Source: Methanosarcina horonobensis HB-1 = JCM 15518
GTDB taxonomy: Archaea > Halobacteriota > Methanosarcinia > Methanosarcinales > Methanosarcinaceae
Direction of reading: 5' to 3'
Length of the DNA stretch: 64,000 nt
Assembly (NCBI RefSeq): GCF_000970285.1
Contig: NZ_CP009516.1
Span: 2,955,036-3,019,035 of the forward strand
Part shown: positions 25,816-34,670 of the stretch, in pieces
Layout of the letters: every line of letters starts with the position of its first letter
Position numbering within the stretch: position 1 is the first letter of the stretch
Notes under the pieces: generated by a model
What the model was told of the DNA's origin: nothing
Seen by the model: the letters and a program-made list of their open reading frames with translations, nothing else
The model's database searches: none
Made by a program: the position numbers and the translations under genes

Positions 25816-26092
25816 AAGGTGTATCGAAATTACTGAAAAATTTCGATTGATTTTGTAGTCTTTTTTGTAATGGTATCTCAGGTAGTTAAGTAAATTCGCT
25901 GTATTCGCTGTAAATTTAAATACATAGTCGTAAATATTCGGTGAACCTCTGGTAAAATACAAAAACTTTGTGAGTAAGATTAATAATTCATAGTATTATT
26001 TTCGTATATTCTTTGAAATATATGATAAAACTGTCTCTTTGAAGCAGCTGAAATTTACGATTTTCAATGATAAGAAAGCATGAGGCCAATCA
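25816..26092. other. AT-rich leader
   Basis: No gene is seen. A short direct repetition (AAATTCGCTGTATTCGCTGTAAATTTAAA-like, around 25890-25920) is present, and a promoter for the SHOCT protein is expected here. Confidence 0.3.
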
Positions 26093-26470
26093 ATGATAGG
26101 CTCAACAGAAGTTATCCTGTTTGGAAGGCTTATTTTCCGGATTCTAGTAATTGCAACAGCATTTATATTAATCAAAGATTATGTTAATCGGAACAAGACT
26201 GGCAGTGAAGGGAAATCTGCGCTGGATATCTTAAAAGAAAAATATGCTAGAGGTGAAATCACAAAAGATAAATTCGAAGAAACAAAAAAGAAGATGAGAT
26301 CAATTACTTTACTATGCTACTCAGTTTTAATTGCTTTCTTGCTATGTTTAACATATTTATTTTTTAATGGGCTTATTGGCACAAGTGAAGCGGACCTCTT
26401 TAAAGATATTATTCTAGTACTAATTGTGCTTGTTAATTATTTAGGTCGTGGATTATTAAATGATGGGTAA
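26093..26470 (+). CDS. SHOCT-domain membrane protein
   Basis: 125 residues: an N-terminal membrane segment (LIFRILVIATAFILI), a SHOCT motif 'LDILKEKYARGEITKDKFEE', then two membrane segments ('LLCYSVLIAFLLCLTYLFF' and 'IILVLIVLVNYLG'). SHOCT is a short conserved helix-turn unit found at the ends of many small membrane proteins, thought to mediate oligomerisation. Function unknown. Confidence 0.65.
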   Translation: MIGSTEVILFGRLIFRILVIATAFILIKDYVNRNKTGSEGKSALDILKEKYARGEITKDKFEETKKKMRSITLLCYSVLIAFLLCLTYLFFNGLIGTSEADLFKDIILVLIVLVNYLGRGLLNDG

Positions 26471-26537
26471 AAGTGCTTTATAGAATAAAAACAGGATTAA
26501 ACCCTGACTTTACAAAATATATTCCCGTCTTCAAGAT

Positions 26538-26612
26538 AAGGTTATACAGCATTAAGACTAATTGAAATTTATGGAATCAACAGCAGACATCGAGAAGCGA
26601 TTTATCGAACTC
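26538..26612 (+). repeat. Duplicated promoter/N-terminus segment, copy 2
   Basis: Nearly identical to 21797-21870: the leader ATAAGGTTATACAGCATTAA, the start ATG and the first codons (MESTADIEKRFIEL versus MESTAEIEKRLIEL). Similarity stops abruptly inside the coding sequence. Confidence 0.8.
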
Positions 26613-26783
26613 AAAAACATATGGTTCGTGATTGCCTCGTTGAGTTATATTGCAGCAATTGGTTTTATTATTGCATATTTTATCGGTGGATACTCTCCCT
26701 ATGTAGCTATAGCTGTGATGTGGGCATGTATAGGAGGTCTGGACGTGATACTTGGTATACATAGCAGGAGAAAAGGAAAATAA
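26571..26783 (+). CDS. Small two-helix membrane protein with a borrowed N-terminus
   Basis: 70 residues. The first 14 (MESTADIEKRFIEL) copy the antitoxin start at 21828; the rest is two membrane helices ('WFVIASLSYIAAIGFIIAYF' and 'YVAIAVMWACIGGLDVILG') and a basic tail. No family is recognised. It may be a chimera created when a promoter/N-terminus segment was placed before a membrane protein. Confidence 0.5.
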   Translation: MESTADIEKRFIELKNIWFVIASLSYIAAIGFIIAYFIGGYSPYVAIAVMWACIGGLDVILGIHSRRKGK

Positions 26784-26873
26784 TAGATAAATTTCAATTT
26801 GTGTAGTACCATGCAGTATACTTCCTCTATGCTAGTGAGTATATTTTATGCAAAAAAAGAAAATGAATAATGA

Positions 26874-27422
26874 TTACTTCTTTTCAAGAAATTCTATGAA
26901 AGAATCTAAGTTATGCTCTTTCATTTGAATACAAAAATCATTATTTTTGTCTATGTTTTTATACTGTTCGTACAAGGCATTTAATTGATTATACATTGTT
27001 GAGTTTACCGATTTATACCACTGTGCATAATCTTGAACTATGTTAACAGACATCGGACACAATAACAGCGTTAAACCGAACCCTGCTTCCGCATCAGGAA
27101 AAATTACAAAAGGAAAATTTCTACATGCTTGCGGCCTATTATCGTATATTCTGCATTTTAAGTTTATCAATAACGGGCACTGCCCGACTATTGCTTTATA
27201 ACATCCTTCCAACTCTGATTTTATCGCATTCGATTTTAAAATATTCGCACTTTCTTTATCTATATTTTTTAAGATTTTCTCATACTCTTTTCTATGAAAA
27301 TCAATAATATGATTTTTGCAGCAACTCGCATTACATAATTCAGGACAGCTATAATGTTTAAGTATGCTTTGAGTTTTTGAGCTTAACCAGTCATATTTTT
27401 CAGAACGTTGTCTTTTATCCAT
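26874..27422 (-). CDS. YkgJ-type cysteine-cluster (Fe-S/Zn) protein
   Basis: 182 residues of the CxxCxxxCC family: 'YSCPELCNASCCKNH' near the N-terminus, 'GQCPLLINLKCRIYDNRPQA' with 'CRNFPF', and 'LLLCPMSVN'. This cysteine layout (YkgJ/UPF0153) is thought to bind a zinc or iron-sulfur centre; no enzymatic role is established. The ATG at 27422 follows GGGTGA at good spacing; the longer frame to 27476 begins within a hydrophobic stretch and is less likely. Confidence 0.75.
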   Translation of the reverse strand: MDKRQRSEKYDWLSSKTQSILKHYSCPELCNASCCKNHIIDFHRKEYEKILKNIDKESANILKSNAIKSELEGCYKAIVGQCPLLINLKCRIYDNRPQACRNFPFVIFPDAEAGFGLTLLLCPMSVNIVQDYAQWYKSVNSTMYNQLNALYEQYKNIDKNNDFCIQMKEHNLDSFIEFLEKK

Positions 27423-27565
27423 AGCATTCACCCAATTGAAAGAAAAAAGAGATGTTAAGTATATAATAGCTATCAATTGCCCTATTTTATGAGAACTTAA
27501 TATACTGATAAAAACTTATTTGTCCCAAAATTATTTCTCATTTCCTATTTTGATTGTAATCCCTT

Positions 27566-27639
27566 CTTCTTTTTTCCCAGTGGCCGCCCGATATCTGCTT
27601 CCTTCGTGAGCATGCGGACGTGGAGAGAAGTTTTAAGAG
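27566..27639 (+). repeat. Stem-loop repeat A, copy 5
   Basis: The arms CCGC and GCGG are intact; the inner stem is TGCTTCC-TTC-GTGAGCA with one T-G pair and one mismatch. The tail is GTGGAGAGAAGTTTTAAGA. It lies between the divergent YkgJ-like and nagA genes. Confidence 0.8.
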
Positions 27640-27741
27640 AAGTTTATTGTCAATTTTCAGGTGAGATGAGAACTTTAAAAAAGTTGAAATACCATTAAAA
27701 AGACTATTGAAAAAATGTTTAATTTTATTAAGTGGTAAACG

Positions 27742-28902
27742 ATGAAGTATGCGCTAGTAAACTGTAATATTTACACTGGAAATGAAATAATTTGTAATGA
27801 AGCAATCATAATTGAAAATAACTATATTAAGAGTTTAGTCGATGTATCAAAAGTTCCATCTGATATAGATTTTATTGATCTGGGCGGACTTTCAGTTGCA
27901 CCGGGATTCATAGACTTGCAAGTAAACGGTGGTGGCGGTTATTTTTTTACTGACAATCCTACCGAAGAAGCAGTTTCCGCTATTTTTGAAGCACACAAAG
28001 AGTTCGGGACTACAAATTTTTTACCTACAATAATTTCCACGTCCTATGAAAATATTGTAAAAGCAATCGATACTGTTGGAAAATGTTTATCTAACAATAA
28101 GTATGGGATATTAGGATTACATATTGAAGGACCTTACTTAAATGATACGAAAGCAGGCGTGCACAATAAAAAGTTAATCAGGTCAATCCGGGACGAAGAA
28201 TTCTATAATTTGATAGAAAAAGGAACTAACATTATCAAACTCATAACATTGGCACCTGAAAATGTGGATAAGAGATATATACGGATGTGTATTAACTCCG
28301 GAATTCGTATTTCAGCCGGACATTCTGATTCTACATATGAACAGGCAAGTGAGGCATTTAAAATCGGTGTGTCTTCAGTAACGCATATATTTAATGCTAT
28401 GTCTCAACTGGGAAGTAGAGAACCAGGTCTCGTTGGGGCTGCTTTAGAAAACGATGATGTATGGGCGAGTGTTATCGTTGATGGTGTTCACGTACATTTT
28501 TCATCTGTAAAGATTTGTAAAAGGGTTAAGCCTTTGAATAAACTGTTTCTTATTACTGATGCAATGCCACCTGTCGGTAAACCTGAAGATACTTTCAAAG
28601 TCGGGGATTTAGAGATTTTCTGTAAAGAAGGGAAATGTATTACTAAAGATGGAATCCTTGCGGGCTCATCCCTGGATATGGCAACAGCTGTTCGCAATTG
28701 CGTTCAGAGGATTGGAATTCCAATTGATGAGGCACTTAGAATGGCCTCTACATATCCTGCAGAATTTCTAGGTATCAATAATTTACTTGGCAGAATTAAA
28801 CCAAACTTTATTGCAAATCTGACAATTTTTGATAACCAATTGCATGTGCGTGGAACCGTTGTTAACGGGAAATACGAGGCCACAATACGGGTTAAAGCAT
28901 AA
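27742..28902 (+). CDS. nagA: N-acetylglucosamine-6-phosphate deacetylase
   Basis: A 386-residue amidohydrolase that removes acetate from GlcNAc-6-phosphate. Residues match the NagA active site: FIDLQVNGGGGYFF, with Gln-x-Asn replacing the usual HxH (Q60, N62), GLHIEGPYLN (metal Glu129), SAGHSDSTYE (His194), VTHIFNAMSQ (His215) and the catalytic Asp273 in LITDAMPP. Nearby are a ROK sugar kinase and, further on, a polysaccharide deacetylase and a GH130-like enzyme. No GlcN6P deaminase (nagB) or PTS is present, so the role could be amino-sugar recycling rather than growth on chitin. Confidence 0.92.
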   Translation: MKYALVNCNIYTGNEIICNEAIIIENNYIKSLVDVSKVPSDIDFIDLGGLSVAPGFIDLQVNGGGGYFFTDNPTEEAVSAIFEAHKEFGTTNFLPTIISTSYENIVKAIDTVGKCLSNNKYGILGLHIEGPYLNDTKAGVHNKKLIRSIRDEEFYNLIEKGTNIIKLITLAPENVDKRYIRMCINSGIRISAGHSDSTYEQASEAFKIGVSSVTHIFNAMSQLGSREPGLVGAALENDDVWASVIVDGVHVHFSSVKICKRVKPLNKLFLITDAMPPVGKPEDTFKVGDLEIFCKEGKCITKDGILAGSSLDMATAVRNCVQRIGIPIDEALRMASTYPAEFLGINNLLGRIKPNFIANLTIFDNQLHVRGTVVNGKYEATIRVKA

Positions 28903-29016
28903 GCTAAATTAATAGACAGTTAATTGCTATTTTTATATATTCAAAGTTATCACGAAATTATCACGAGATAAACAATATTTTGGAAAATCTCTCAAAAAGA
29001 GAAAGGGGGAATAGTG

Positions 29017-29979
29017 ATGAACTACGCCACGAAGGAATCGAAGCAAAAGTCACAAAAGACTATAGAAAAATTTGGAAACAATAATGGGAAGCTATATGGA
29101 GGGATTGAGGCAGGAGGTACAAAATTTGTCTGTGGCATAGGCACAGGACCGGATGATCTGAAGGCCGAGAGCTTTCCAACTACAACGCCCACCGAGACAT
29201 TAAACCATGCAATTGAATTCTTTAGAGAGTATTCAGATAGACAACAGCTCACAGCTATAGGTATTGCTTCTTTTGGATTTTTAGATCTAAACACATCCTC
29301 TTCGACTTTTGGCTGCATAACCTTAACAACTAAACCTGGATGGTCAAATACGGATATTTTGGGAATAATCCGGCGTGCATTAAATGTGCCGGTTGCAATT
29401 GATACAGATGTGAATGGAGCTGCACTGGGCGAATATCGCTTTGGTAACGCTAAAGATAAGGATAATTTTATCTACTTGACTATCGGCACAGGAATTGGTG
29501 GTGGAGGTATGATAAATGGCAAACTAATGCATGGATTAATTCATCCTGAAATGGGACATATCCGTATTCCACATGATAGAGAAAAGGATCCGTATCATGG
29601 TTTATGCCAATATCATAACGATTGTTTTGAAGGACTAGCCTCCGGACCAGCTATTTCTAAAAGATGGGGAAAACCTGCAGAGGAATTGCCTGACAATCAT
29701 CCAGCCTGGGAATTGGAAGCACATTATATAGCACTTGCATTAACTAACTACATCTGCATATTATCGCCAGAACGCATTATTTTAGGTGGTGGAGTTATGG
29801 AAAAATCTGTAATGCTTCCACTAATACGAGAAGAAGTGAAAAAGCTATTGAAAGATTTTCTCAGGAAACCAGAGATTACAGAAAATATAGATAATTATAT
29901 TGTTACGCCAAAATTAGGCAAATATGCCGGCGTCCTGGGAGCAATTGCACTAACTGAAGAAAAGGTAAAAACGATTTAA
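29017..29979 (+). CDS. ROK-family sugar kinase (fructokinase/mannokinase type)
   Basis: 320 residues. The ATP-binding start is 'LYGGIEAGGTKFVCGIGTG', the catalytic aspartate is in AIDTDVNGAALGEYR, and the ROK zinc site appears as GLCQYHNDCFEGLASGPAIS with the histidine in HPEMGHIRIP. The CxxHxxC arrangement is the fructokinase/mannokinase (ScrK/YdhR) version rather than the CxCGxxGC of NagK/NanK. Translation starts at ATG 29017 (GTG at 29014 is also possible) after GGGGGAA. An unconserved 20-residue Lys/Gln-rich lead precedes the domain. It sits 114 bases after nagA on the same strand. Confidence 0.85.
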   Translation: MNYATKESKQKSQKTIEKFGNNNGKLYGGIEAGGTKFVCGIGTGPDDLKAESFPTTTPTETLNHAIEFFREYSDRQQLTAIGIASFGFLDLNTSSSTFGCITLTTKPGWSNTDILGIIRRALNVPVAIDTDVNGAALGEYRFGNAKDKDNFIYLTIGTGIGGGGMINGKLMHGLIHPEMGHIRIPHDREKDPYHGLCQYHNDCFEGLASGPAISKRWGKPAEELPDNHPAWELEAHYIALALTNYICILSPERIILGGGVMEKSVMLPLIREEVKKLLKDFLRKPEITENIDNYIVTPKLGKYAGVLGAIALTEEKVKTI

Positions 29980-30295
29980 CCTTCAACATCAGTTAATTCA
30001 CATTTATTTTAATGTAACCTATAAGTCAAATTACTAACTGATCAAGGCTGATAAAATAGGCTTTTTTCATCCAGAAACCAGTAATACTCTCTTAGTGGAT
30101 TTTAGAGATTATTTTTAAGTCAATAGTTTTTGCTTAAACCAGAAAAGATTTTAAATCAAAGATCGCAAGATTTTCGGATAATCTCTGGTTCAAACTGGCT
30201 CTCATAAATGCTGCTAACAATGTTCAATCTACAACATGCTTTTTATGGTAGATGCCGATTCTTAAAATACCTGTCTAGCTAACATAAAAGCATTT
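29980..30295. other. AT-rich intergenic region
   Basis: No gene is recognised between the ROK kinase and the toxin remnant. Only short AT-rich sequence is seen. Confidence 0.4.
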
Positions 30296-30440
30296 TAATC
30301 TCTTTCAAAGGCCTTATTCTGATTCTACTCTCTTCAATAAGTGCGAAATATCCTTCCCAATCATCACGCGACTCTATAACTTTTACAAGAGCTTTCGTTA
30401 TGTAAGCTGAAGAGATCATAGGTATGCGAAAACCAATCGG
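30296..30440 (-). pseudogene. 3' fragment of a second DUF5615 toxin gene
   Basis: About 140 bases match the end of the DUF5615 gene at 23139-23285 with few changes, including the phrase for the SRDDWEG and RIRPLK segments. It keeps the 3' region only; at about 30440 homology breaks into unrelated sequence. Confidence 0.8.
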
Positions 30441-30540
30441 CTCGGCAGATCTGCATCAAGTATTTTCCATATGCCTTCGGTGGATCCGAATCTATAATAA
30501 AGGTAAATGGTACTGTATTCACAAGGCGATGGCTAATTTG

Positions 30541-30695
30541 AAGAAGGGCTGAAGATATCCGCGCACATCCCCCGGTCCAGGACCGGGTGGACCCAACTCG
30601 CCCGAACTTAAGATAAAAGCTATCTAAAACTCGGTCATAGCCTTAGAGCCTGGGGACGTCGGGAAAACCTATCCGATAAGCGAAATGACGCACGG
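30541..30695 (+). other. GC-rich structured segment left of the GyrI-like gene
   Basis: Contains a strong hairpin (CCCGGT at 30571-30576 with ACCGGG at 30582-30587) and, near 30678-30693, AAGCGAAATGACGCAC, which is inverted-repeat related to 31299-31314 on the other side of the gene. Composition is unlike the surrounding AT-rich DNA. A cassette boundary, a group II intron relic or another structured RNA are all possible. Confidence 0.4.
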
Positions 30696-30802
30696 CGAAA
30701 AATATTGGAACTATACTTAAAAAACTGCAATGAATTTGGCTTATCAATTAAAATTGAAATAGATTTCAAATAATTAATTAACATACGGGAAGGAGCCAAT
30801 AA

Positions 30803-31294
30803 ATGGAGCCAAGAATTGAAATATTACCTGAAAAAAATTTAATAGGTAAGAGAATGAAAATGACATTCTCGAACAATAAAACAGGAGAATTATGGAAATC
30901 ATTTATGCAAAGACGAAAAGAAATTAAAAATAATCTAACTACAGTGTTATATTCGCTGCAAGTGTATGACAAATCATTTGATTTTCAAAAATTTGATCCA
31001 TATATATCTTTTGAGAAGTGGGCTGCAGTCGAAGTTTTAAATTTTGAGGAGATTCCGTATGAAATGGAATTCTTTATAGTGCCAAGTGGTCTTTATGCGG
31101 TTTTTGTTCATAAGGGAGCTGCCAGCACTGCTCCAAAAACATTCGAGTACATTTTTAGAACTTGGTTGCCAAATTCTGAATACTCATTGGACAATAGGCC
31201 CCACTTTGAAATATTGGGAGAGAAATACAAAAATGAAGACACCAGTTCAGAAGAAGAAGTATGGATTCCAATTAAGCTAAGAAAGAAACTTTAG
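30803..31294 (+). CDS. GyrI-like / integron-associated effector-binding domain protein
   Basis: 163 residues with the AraC-effector-binding (GyrI-like, SOUL-like) fold. The strand-helix pattern includes 'IEILPEKNLIGKRMKMTFSN', 'KWAAVEVLNFEEIPYEMEFF', 'IVPSGLYAVFVHKGAAS', and 'YIFRTWLPNSEYSLDNRPHF'. 'FEILGEKY' and a C-terminal acidic strand complete the domain. Family members bind small hydrophobic or cationic molecules; versions carried on integron cassettes (Cass2) are known. AGGAG lies eight bases before ATG 30803. GC-rich inverted sequences on both sides set the gene apart from its neighbours. Confidence 0.7.
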   Translation: MEPRIEILPEKNLIGKRMKMTFSNNKTGELWKSFMQRRKEIKNNLTTVLYSLQVYDKSFDFQKFDPYISFEKWAAVEVLNFEEIPYEMEFFIVPSGLYAVFVHKGAASTAPKTFEYIFRTWLPNSEYSLDNRPHFEILGEKYKNEDTSSEEEVWIPIKLRKKL

Positions 31295-31735
31295 TCGGAT
31301 GCGTCACTTCGCCTAACATTGTTTTCTCGCAAGGGCACGAGTAGCGGTTCTCAAGGGCGTGTGCGCCCCATCTCCCGACCTAACCGCGGAAGTGGCCGGC
31401 TCGTCCGGGCCTAAGTTAATAACTTTAAGTTATTTATAATTTAACATTACTTATTTTATAATTATCTATATTGTGTTACTTATTATGCAATACATAGGAA
31501 ATTAATTCTAAAAAATTTAAACTAATATCATGAATTTATCTCCCAATATATAAGAGCATTCGCTAACCGATAATACATTTTTGTATAAATATCTTTCTAA
31601 AAAAAATAATTATCTGGGTACTATATACTGGTTATGAATATGCTGAATTGTCATATCTAGAATTTATCCTATAAGCGGCCAAAAATCAGACATAATAAGG
31701 CTGTAAATCCGGAAGGAAAAAAGGAGGAAACAGTG
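31295..31735. other. GC-rich structured segment, then AT-rich leader of the Ntn hydrolase
   Basis: 31299-31314 holds the right inverted-repeat arm; GCCTAAC follows at 31311. A hairpin GGGCG/CGCCC lies at 31355-31368, and ACCTAAC recurs near 31379. From about 31420 the sequence turns AT-rich and ends with AAGGAGGAAACAG before the next start codon. Confidence 0.45.
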
Positions 31736-32875
31736 ATGAAATTAACGACCGCACATTATCTGAACCATTCAGGTACAAATTACGAAATTGGACAGCATCT
31801 AGGGAGATGGATTTTAGCGACGCCAGAAGCAGCAAGGAGACTGCAAGCGCCGCCAGGTATATTTCCCGTTAGAACACAGGAAAAAATCGCCGCAATGTTT
31901 GAAATGTTTGATCAGTATTGTCCCGGTGTCAATAAAGAGATAAAGGGTTTTGCCGATACGGTCGGCGTTGACCCGGTACAGGTGTTGTTTTATTCCATAA
32001 GCTTCTTTGCGCACGGATGTAATGTGATGGCGCTGAGGTCAGAGAAAAACCTGGAAGGACATACTATTCTGGCTTATACCTACGATTTTACCGATATATT
32101 GGAGGAGATGTGCCTGGCGACTACTTCCGTTACCGGTAAATATAGCCATATCGGTTCTCAGTGCAATATATTCGGGCGGGCCAATGGCGTGAATGAACAT
32201 GGATTAGCTCTCTGTCAATCGTCCAATGGTATACCCGTAACGCCTATTGAAGGTTTAGGGTTGGATCCTCAACTTACTGGCCTGAATTTCTGGTGCGTTA
32301 TCCGTGCTTTGCTGGAAAACTGTAAAAATATCTCCGAAGCTTTGGAATACCTGGAAAAGATACCTATTTCCTATAATATGAATTTGATGATGGGAGATGC
32401 ATCCGGTGACATTGCACTATTTGAGAATCTCCACGGATTTAAGGCATATAAGATTATAACTGCCTCAGATCCCGAGGGATTTCTCTGTGCCAGTAATCAT
32501 GCCGTTTTACCCGAAATGTTAGCACGGGAAAATGGTCGCTGGAAGGGTTCGATAAAACGTTTTGGGGTAATCCGGAACACTTTTACTGCCAAACAGAAAA
32601 TCTCCAGGGAAGATATCAGGCAACTGATTTCAACCAGCTATCCCCAAGGCTTGTGCACCCACTTTTATGATCCGCAGAATATGTTTGGAATGTTATATGG
32701 AGGCATCTTTGACATCGAGGAAAAGGCCATAGACATTACTTTTGGCACGCCACAGCATAATCCGTGGAGAAAGTTTGACGTGGGAGTAAAGGATAAAGAT
32801 CAGGTTTTCAAGGTTTCCTTACCTTATGAGCAACCGCCAAAGGACTTTTTTGAGATGACGGAAGAGATCGTCTGA
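31736..32875 (+). CDS. C45-type Ntn hydrolase (acyl-CoA:6-APA acyltransferase / choloylglycine hydrolase-like)
   Basis: 379 residues of the Ntn-hydrolase superfamily. The probable nucleophile is the cysteine in SFFAHGCNVMALRS (Cys95), followed by 'HTILAYTYDF', 'NGVNEHGLALCQSSNG' and 'MNLMMGDASGDIALFE', typical of the penicillin N-acyltransferase (peptidase C45) group. Such enzymes self-cleave before the cysteine and hydrolyse or transfer amide-linked acyl groups. The start is ATG 31736 (a GTG precedes it directly), after a strong AAGGAGG. The natural substrate is unknown. Confidence 0.78.
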   Translation: MKLTTAHYLNHSGTNYEIGQHLGRWILATPEAARRLQAPPGIFPVRTQEKIAAMFEMFDQYCPGVNKEIKGFADTVGVDPVQVLFYSISFFAHGCNVMALRSEKNLEGHTILAYTYDFTDILEEMCLATTSVTGKYSHIGSQCNIFGRANGVNEHGLALCQSSNGIPVTPIEGLGLDPQLTGLNFWCVIRALLENCKNISEALEYLEKIPISYNMNLMMGDASGDIALFENLHGFKAYKIITASDPEGFLCASNHAVLPEMLARENGRWKGSIKRFGVIRNTFTAKQKISREDIRQLISTSYPQGLCTHFYDPQNMFGMLYGGIFDIEEKAIDITFGTPQHNPWRKFDVGVKDKDQVFKVSLPYEQPPKDFFEMTEEIV

Positions 32876-33150
32876 ATAGTTAAACCGGAACCTTACCACC
32901 TTTGAAAGCTTTAATAGTGGTAAGGTTTCGGCAGGCAAGACGTATAATAATTATGCAAAGGGAAGGTATTATCAAATATGCGGATTTAGGGCGTTTTTGC
33001 ATATCCCGCCAAACACATCGAACCATATTGCTCTTTGTACTTCGACCAGATTATGATGGGAGTTATGCCAGGATTCCAAGGATTACTCCATATAAGACAT
33101 ATTGTAACAACCATCTCCCGAAGACTTTACATTACCATGCTTTGACCACA

Positions 33151-34242
33151 TCATCTATTGACCAGGGCCGGATAGTCCGTGTAGCCTTTCGCACCGCCCA
33201 CGTAGAAGGTGGCCACGTCCGGCTCGTTAAGCGGCGCATTCCGCCTGAAGCGCTCTGGCAGGTCAGGATTGGCCAGGAATGGCACTCCGAAGGCGATAAG
33301 GTCGGCCTCGCCGCTGGCAATCGCTTCGTTCCCGCTGTTGAGGTCATAGCCACCGTTCAATATGAACGTCCTTTCAAAAATTCTGCGCAGGGTAGGCCCA
33401 AGCCGTGCCTTGGGTGGCACGAACTCCGCCCTGCCTCCGATGGGCTCGATTAAATGAAGGTAGCCCAGACCGATTTTGTTCAGCTCTCCGGTGAAATAGG
33501 AAAAGGTCTCCCTGGGATTTGCGTCCGACATGGAATGTGCGGTATTGTGCGGAGAGATGCGGTAGCCGACACGGTCGCCGCCCCATACATCGATGACGGA
33601 TTTCGTGACCTCAAGCGGTAAACGAGCCCGGTTCTCAAGGCTGCCGCCGTACTTATCGGTTCGTTTGTTGGCCCCGCTCCGCAGGAATTGATCCAGCAGG
33701 TAGGTGTTAGCGCCATGGATTTCTACACCATCGAAGCCAGCAGTTTTTGCGTTCTCAGCCGCCTGCCGGAATTGCTTGACGATGTCCGGCACCTCGTCGG
33801 TCTCGAGAGCCCTAGGCACCGGAATTGGCTTTTTTCCAACGGGTGTGTGGACAAAGCCTTCGACGGGTAGCGCGGATGGCGCGACCGGCAGAGTGCCACC
33901 CAGCAAGTCGGGATGAGAGATCCGCCCTACGTGCCAGAGCTGGATGAAAATCCTGCCGCCAGCCCGATGGACAGAGTCTGTTATCTTCTTCCAGCCGGCG
34001 ACCTGTGCCGCAGAGTAGATGCCCGGTGTATGTATGTAGCCTACCCCCTGCGGGCTAACCTGCGAGCCTTCGGAGATAACCATCCCGGCAGAAGCTCGCT
34101 GCACATAATAAGTGACCATCAGTGGGATCGGGACGTCGGCATTCCCTGCGCGGTTGCGAGTCATCGGTGCCATCACTATGCGATTTGACAGCGTGAGATC
34201 GCCCATCCGATATTGTGAAAAAAGGTCTGGATCTTCTGCCAT
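33151..34242 (-). CDS. Old Yellow Enzyme family FMN-dependent alkene reductase
   Basis: A 363-residue NADH:flavin oxidoreductase of the NemA/OYE type. It shows 'NRIVMAPMTRNRAGNADVPI', 'IFIQLWHVGRISHPD', the substrate-binding pair in FDGVEIHGANTYLLDQFLRS (HxxN), and 'YGGSLENRARLPLEV'. These enzymes reduce activated C=C bonds such as N-ethylmaleimide or nitro compounds. ATG 34242 is a likely start; three extra codons to 34251 are possible. The gene is GC-rich compared with flanking DNA and has a strongly bacterial character, suggesting lateral acquisition. Confidence 0.9.
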   Translation of the reverse strand: MAEDPDLFSQYRMGDLTLSNRIVMAPMTRNRAGNADVPIPLMVTYYVQRASAGMVISEGSQVSPQGVGYIHTPGIYSAAQVAGWKKITDSVHRAGGRIFIQLWHVGRISHPDLLGGTLPVAPSALPVEGFVHTPVGKKPIPVPRALETDEVPDIVKQFRQAAENAKTAGFDGVEIHGANTYLLDQFLRSGANKRTDKYGGSLENRARLPLEVTKSVIDVWGGDRVGYRISPHNTAHSMSDANPRETFSYFTGELNKIGLGYLHLIEPIGGRAEFVPPKARLGPTLRRIFERTFILNGGYDLNSGNEAIASGEADLIAFGVPFLANPDLPERFRRNAPLNEPDVATFYVGGAKGYTDYPALVNR

Positions 34243-34670
34243 GATGACCATCTCGTTAAGCCTGCAAAATCAGTAGCTACCTTTGTAGCTGGATTCTTAG
34301 AATGTCATTGATCTCTTCAATGCTCCCCAATCATTAAACTGATTATTGTCTCAGCGCCTGGCACCATCCCCATTGTGCAATGCTTACATTATAACCAATT
34401 ACTAAATATGAGCTCCGGGTAAAAACTTATAAGATAATTATTATGGATTTTTTATTTAAATATTCGTAGCTTGCCTGATAAATTATCGGGTATTTTAACC
34501 ACCAAATCACATTTTGAAAAGTCAAAGATAACGTTTTGTAAAAGTCATGGTAAATCTATAATGTAGAGTACTGTCTGGTACTGCGTAGTTTACAGGGCAG
34601 AAATTCTTTCCAGTTACAGTCAAGCTTTTAATTGTCCATCCTTTTGACCAATATATAGCTTAAAGACATT
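34243..34670. other. AT-rich intergenic region
   Basis: No gene is seen. Around 34580-34645 the sequence resembles 23035-23100 (shared ATTCTTTCCAGTTAC and TGTCCATCC), indicating a second dispersed segment of the accessory region. Confidence 0.4.

Noticed and set aside
32902-33453. 183-codon plus-strand frame
   Set aside because: Most of it is antisense to the OYE gene, and the first part has no recognisable domain.
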